DNA of 64,000 nt from DASUPK01 sp963833375 (lineage in GTDB: Bacteria; Actinomycetota; Thermoleophilia; Solirubrobacterales; 70-9). The notes under the pieces were generated by a model. That model had not been told where the DNA came from, made no database searches, and was given only the letters and a program-made list of their open reading frames with translations. Below are positions 62,659 to 64,000 of this stretch, in pieces; within the stretch, counting starts at the first letter, position 1; each line of letters opens with the position of its first letter. Location: the NCBI GenBank assembly GCA_963833375.1, contig CAWHXR010000001.1, forward strand, positions 434,001-498,000, in the 5' to 3' direction. The translations under genes were made by a program, and so were the position numbers.

Positions 62659-62732
<74 letters not shown>

Positions 62733-63115
62733 TTCGCTGAAGTGCCTGCAATTGGGGGAGTTTCGCGACCGCAGGCGCAGGCCAGGACGGCTCACCTCGC
62801 CCGGTAGTGGCCTGGACGCCCTCGGAGCCTGTCTCGGCCTCGCCGTCCCGCTCTCGATCGAGCGGATCGAGGCGACCGGCGATCGACCTGAGCGCACCAC
62901 CAAGCAGGGTCCCGTAGTGGCGCCCGATCATCCGATGGGACGGGTCGCCTGTGCCTGCATCCTCCCGATCCGTGCCTGGGGGCATTCTTGCGCGACGCGC
63001 TGAGCGCTCTCAAGAAACCGGGGCGTGAAGCAGCTCGCTGAGGACTTCCAGCCCCGTATCCCTGCGGGTCGGGCGGGCGCTTACCTCGGGTACATGGACT
63101 AGATAGTCGGCGAGG

Positions 63116-63254
63116 GGAAGCGGCCCGCGTACGGGATCCGGATAATCGGTACGGGGCCGCTTCCGGTGCATCCAGAGAGGCGGTAGCCGGAGAGTGCTCC
63201 GAACCGCCCCTCTCGAAACCACGGTACCCGTACCCACTGGTTGGTATCGGTACC
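63116..63254. other. Three tandem strong stem-loops in a 640-base non-coding stretch
   Basis: The 638 bases 62733-63370 carry no convincing gene; 62733-63115 and 63255-63370 show nothing I can name. Inside are three hairpins. First, 63116-63132 with 63149-63164 (16 pairs, one bulged base, 16-base loop). Second, 63175-63184 with 63203-63214 (10 pairs, 2-base bulge) enclosing an inner CGGAG-AGTG-CTCCG. Third, 63223-63234 with 63243-63254 (11 of 12 positions pair, 8-base loop). They are 10 and 8 bases apart. This could be a structured RNA, a recombination/attachment region or a mobile-element remnant. Confidence 0.5.
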
Positions 63255-63370
63255 TCCCTTTCATCGGGCTTGATCGGTTCGCCAATTGGAGGCCACGGGG
63301 ATCGTCACCCTGCGATCATCCGGCGGCTGTCAGACGCGAGGAACCCGGCCTGGCGGTTAGCGTGGTGGCC

Positions 63371-64000
63371 ATGGCGAAGATCCGACCATTCACACGGGGT
63401 GATCTATCAGCGGTGGCGGCGTTGGTGGAGGCGCGCCTCCCGGGGTGGATCTGGGGCGAATCCCTGTTGGCCGAGACCCTGGTCGACCATCCGTGGGCGG
63501 ATCCGGAGCTGCCATCGCTCGTGGCGCTGGACGAGCGTGATGAGGTCATCGGATTCATGGGCGCTCAGGTGCGACGCCTGCGCCTCGACGAACGCCCGCT
63601 GCGCGGAGTCTGCTGCTCTCACCTCGTCGTCGCGGCCGATCGCCGCGCCGGTCTCGCAGGCACACTCCTTTTGCGCCAGATGCTCGCCGGGCCCCAGGAC
63701 CTCAGCTGGACCGACACTGCGACCGACGCCGTCGTGCGCATGTGGCGAGGGTTCGGCGGCCACCGGGACTATTCACGTTCCTGTGACTGGATGCTCGTGC
63801 TGAAGCCCCTTCACTGGGCGGGCCTGATTCTGAGGGCGAGGGCGCGGCGGCAAGCGCTCGGTCGCTGGCTGACGCCCGTCGCCGCGCTTCCGATCCAGGC
63901 AGTGGGGCCGCGGCTCATGCCGCGCGCCTTCCCCGCTCCTCCTCCGGACGTCAGGGCCGAAGAGGCGACGGTCGCCGCCATCGTCGCGCAGCTTCCGGCC
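63371..64000 (+). CDS. GNAT-like N-acetyltransferase, 3' truncated by window edge
   Basis: From ATG 63371 the frame is open for 210 codons to the last base with no stop. MAKIRPFTRGDLSAVAALVE is a typical GNAT opening, VALDERDEVIGFMGAQVRRL the central strands, and HLVVAADRRAGLAGTLLLRQ the acetyl-CoA pyrophosphate loop region (A-x-x-R-x-x-G-L-A). The C-terminal half (LKPLHWAGLILRARARRQAL) looks like the start of a longer protein, so the family may be an extended GNAT. Substrate unknown. Confidence 0.7.
   Translation, partial: MAKIRPFTRGDLSAVAALVEARLPGWIWGESLLAETLVDHPWADPELPSLVALDERDEVIGFMGAQVRRLRLDERPLRGVCCSHLVVAADRRAGLAGTLLLRQMLAGPQDLSWTDTATDAVVRMWRGFGGHRDYSRSCDWMLVLKPLHWAGLILRARARRQALGRWLTPVAALPIQAVGPRLMPRAFPAPPPDVRAEEATVAAIVAQLPA

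Noticed and set aside
63010..63285. A 91-codon minus-strand ORF in the non-coding stretch
   Set aside because: It runs straight through all three hairpins, has no ribosome site and no recognisable protein features.

Overview
The window reads as a chromosomal segment of a high-GC actinobacterium, most likely of the Thermoleophilia/Solirubrobacterales type. That assignment is an inference from the very GC-rich coding sequence, an HspR-type dnaK-grpE-dnaJ-hspR operon, an actinobacterial-style inositol phospholipid gene set, an LLM-class flavin oxidoreductase, and scattered purine genes interspersed with small accessory genes. No rRNA, IS element, prophage or CRISPR array was seen.

Layout. Bases 1-1610: end of a radical SAM gene, a Rho-N-like small protein and a DUF6766-type membrane protein with a 27-residue membrane peptide in front of it. 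1700-6080: a sulfate ABC importer (substrate-binding lipoprotein, CysT, CysW, CysA) and a convergent, frameshifted, cysteine-free Rrf2 regulator. 6130-21100: de novo purine synthesis on the minus strand (purD-purE; purB-glutaredoxin-purC-purS-purQ-purL; purF-purN-purH). It is interrupted by broken accessory genes and by a LysR regulator with a perfect palindromic T-N11-A box over its own start codon. 21200-28010: a methyltransferase, an enoyl-CoA hydratase, a multidomain lytic transglycosylase and clpB. 28050-33570: the HspR heat-shock operon. clpB and dnaK share a 25-bp operator that looks like a lineage variant of HAIR. 33570-37620: exonuclease, cytochrome c, endonuclease III and an alpha/beta hydrolase. 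37670-45560: a lipid/envelope cluster with two PAP2 proteins flanking a large membrane protein, a phosphatidylinositol-phosphate synthase-type enzyme, myo-inositol-1-phosphate synthase and a glycosyltransferase-PHP phosphoesterase fusion. 45650-58110: secreted proteins, an endoglycoceramidase-like GH5, RlmD, a metallopeptidase, argF, an SQR-type flavoprotein, lgt and an SDR. 58380-64000: tRNAs, an FtsH-like protease, a cyclic-nucleotide-binding protein, an FAH hydrolase, CspA, a 640-base non-coding stretch with three tandem stem-loops, and a GNAT gene running off the end.

How the genes work together. The pur genes cover PRPP to AMP-level steps except AIR synthetase (purM) and purK, which are not in the window. 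Ino1 makes inositol-1-phosphate, which the CDP-alcohol phosphatidyltransferase can join to CDP-diacylglycerol. The adjacent GT4-PHP fusion is a plausible mannosyltransferase and/or phosphatase acting on that lipid.

Sequence quality. At least eight genes, including the conserved clpB, need one or more single-base corrections to read through, and many of the indels fall in short homopolymer runs. Either this is an error-prone assembly or a cluster of real pseudogenes. Broken genes are marked as such, with the evidence for each junction.
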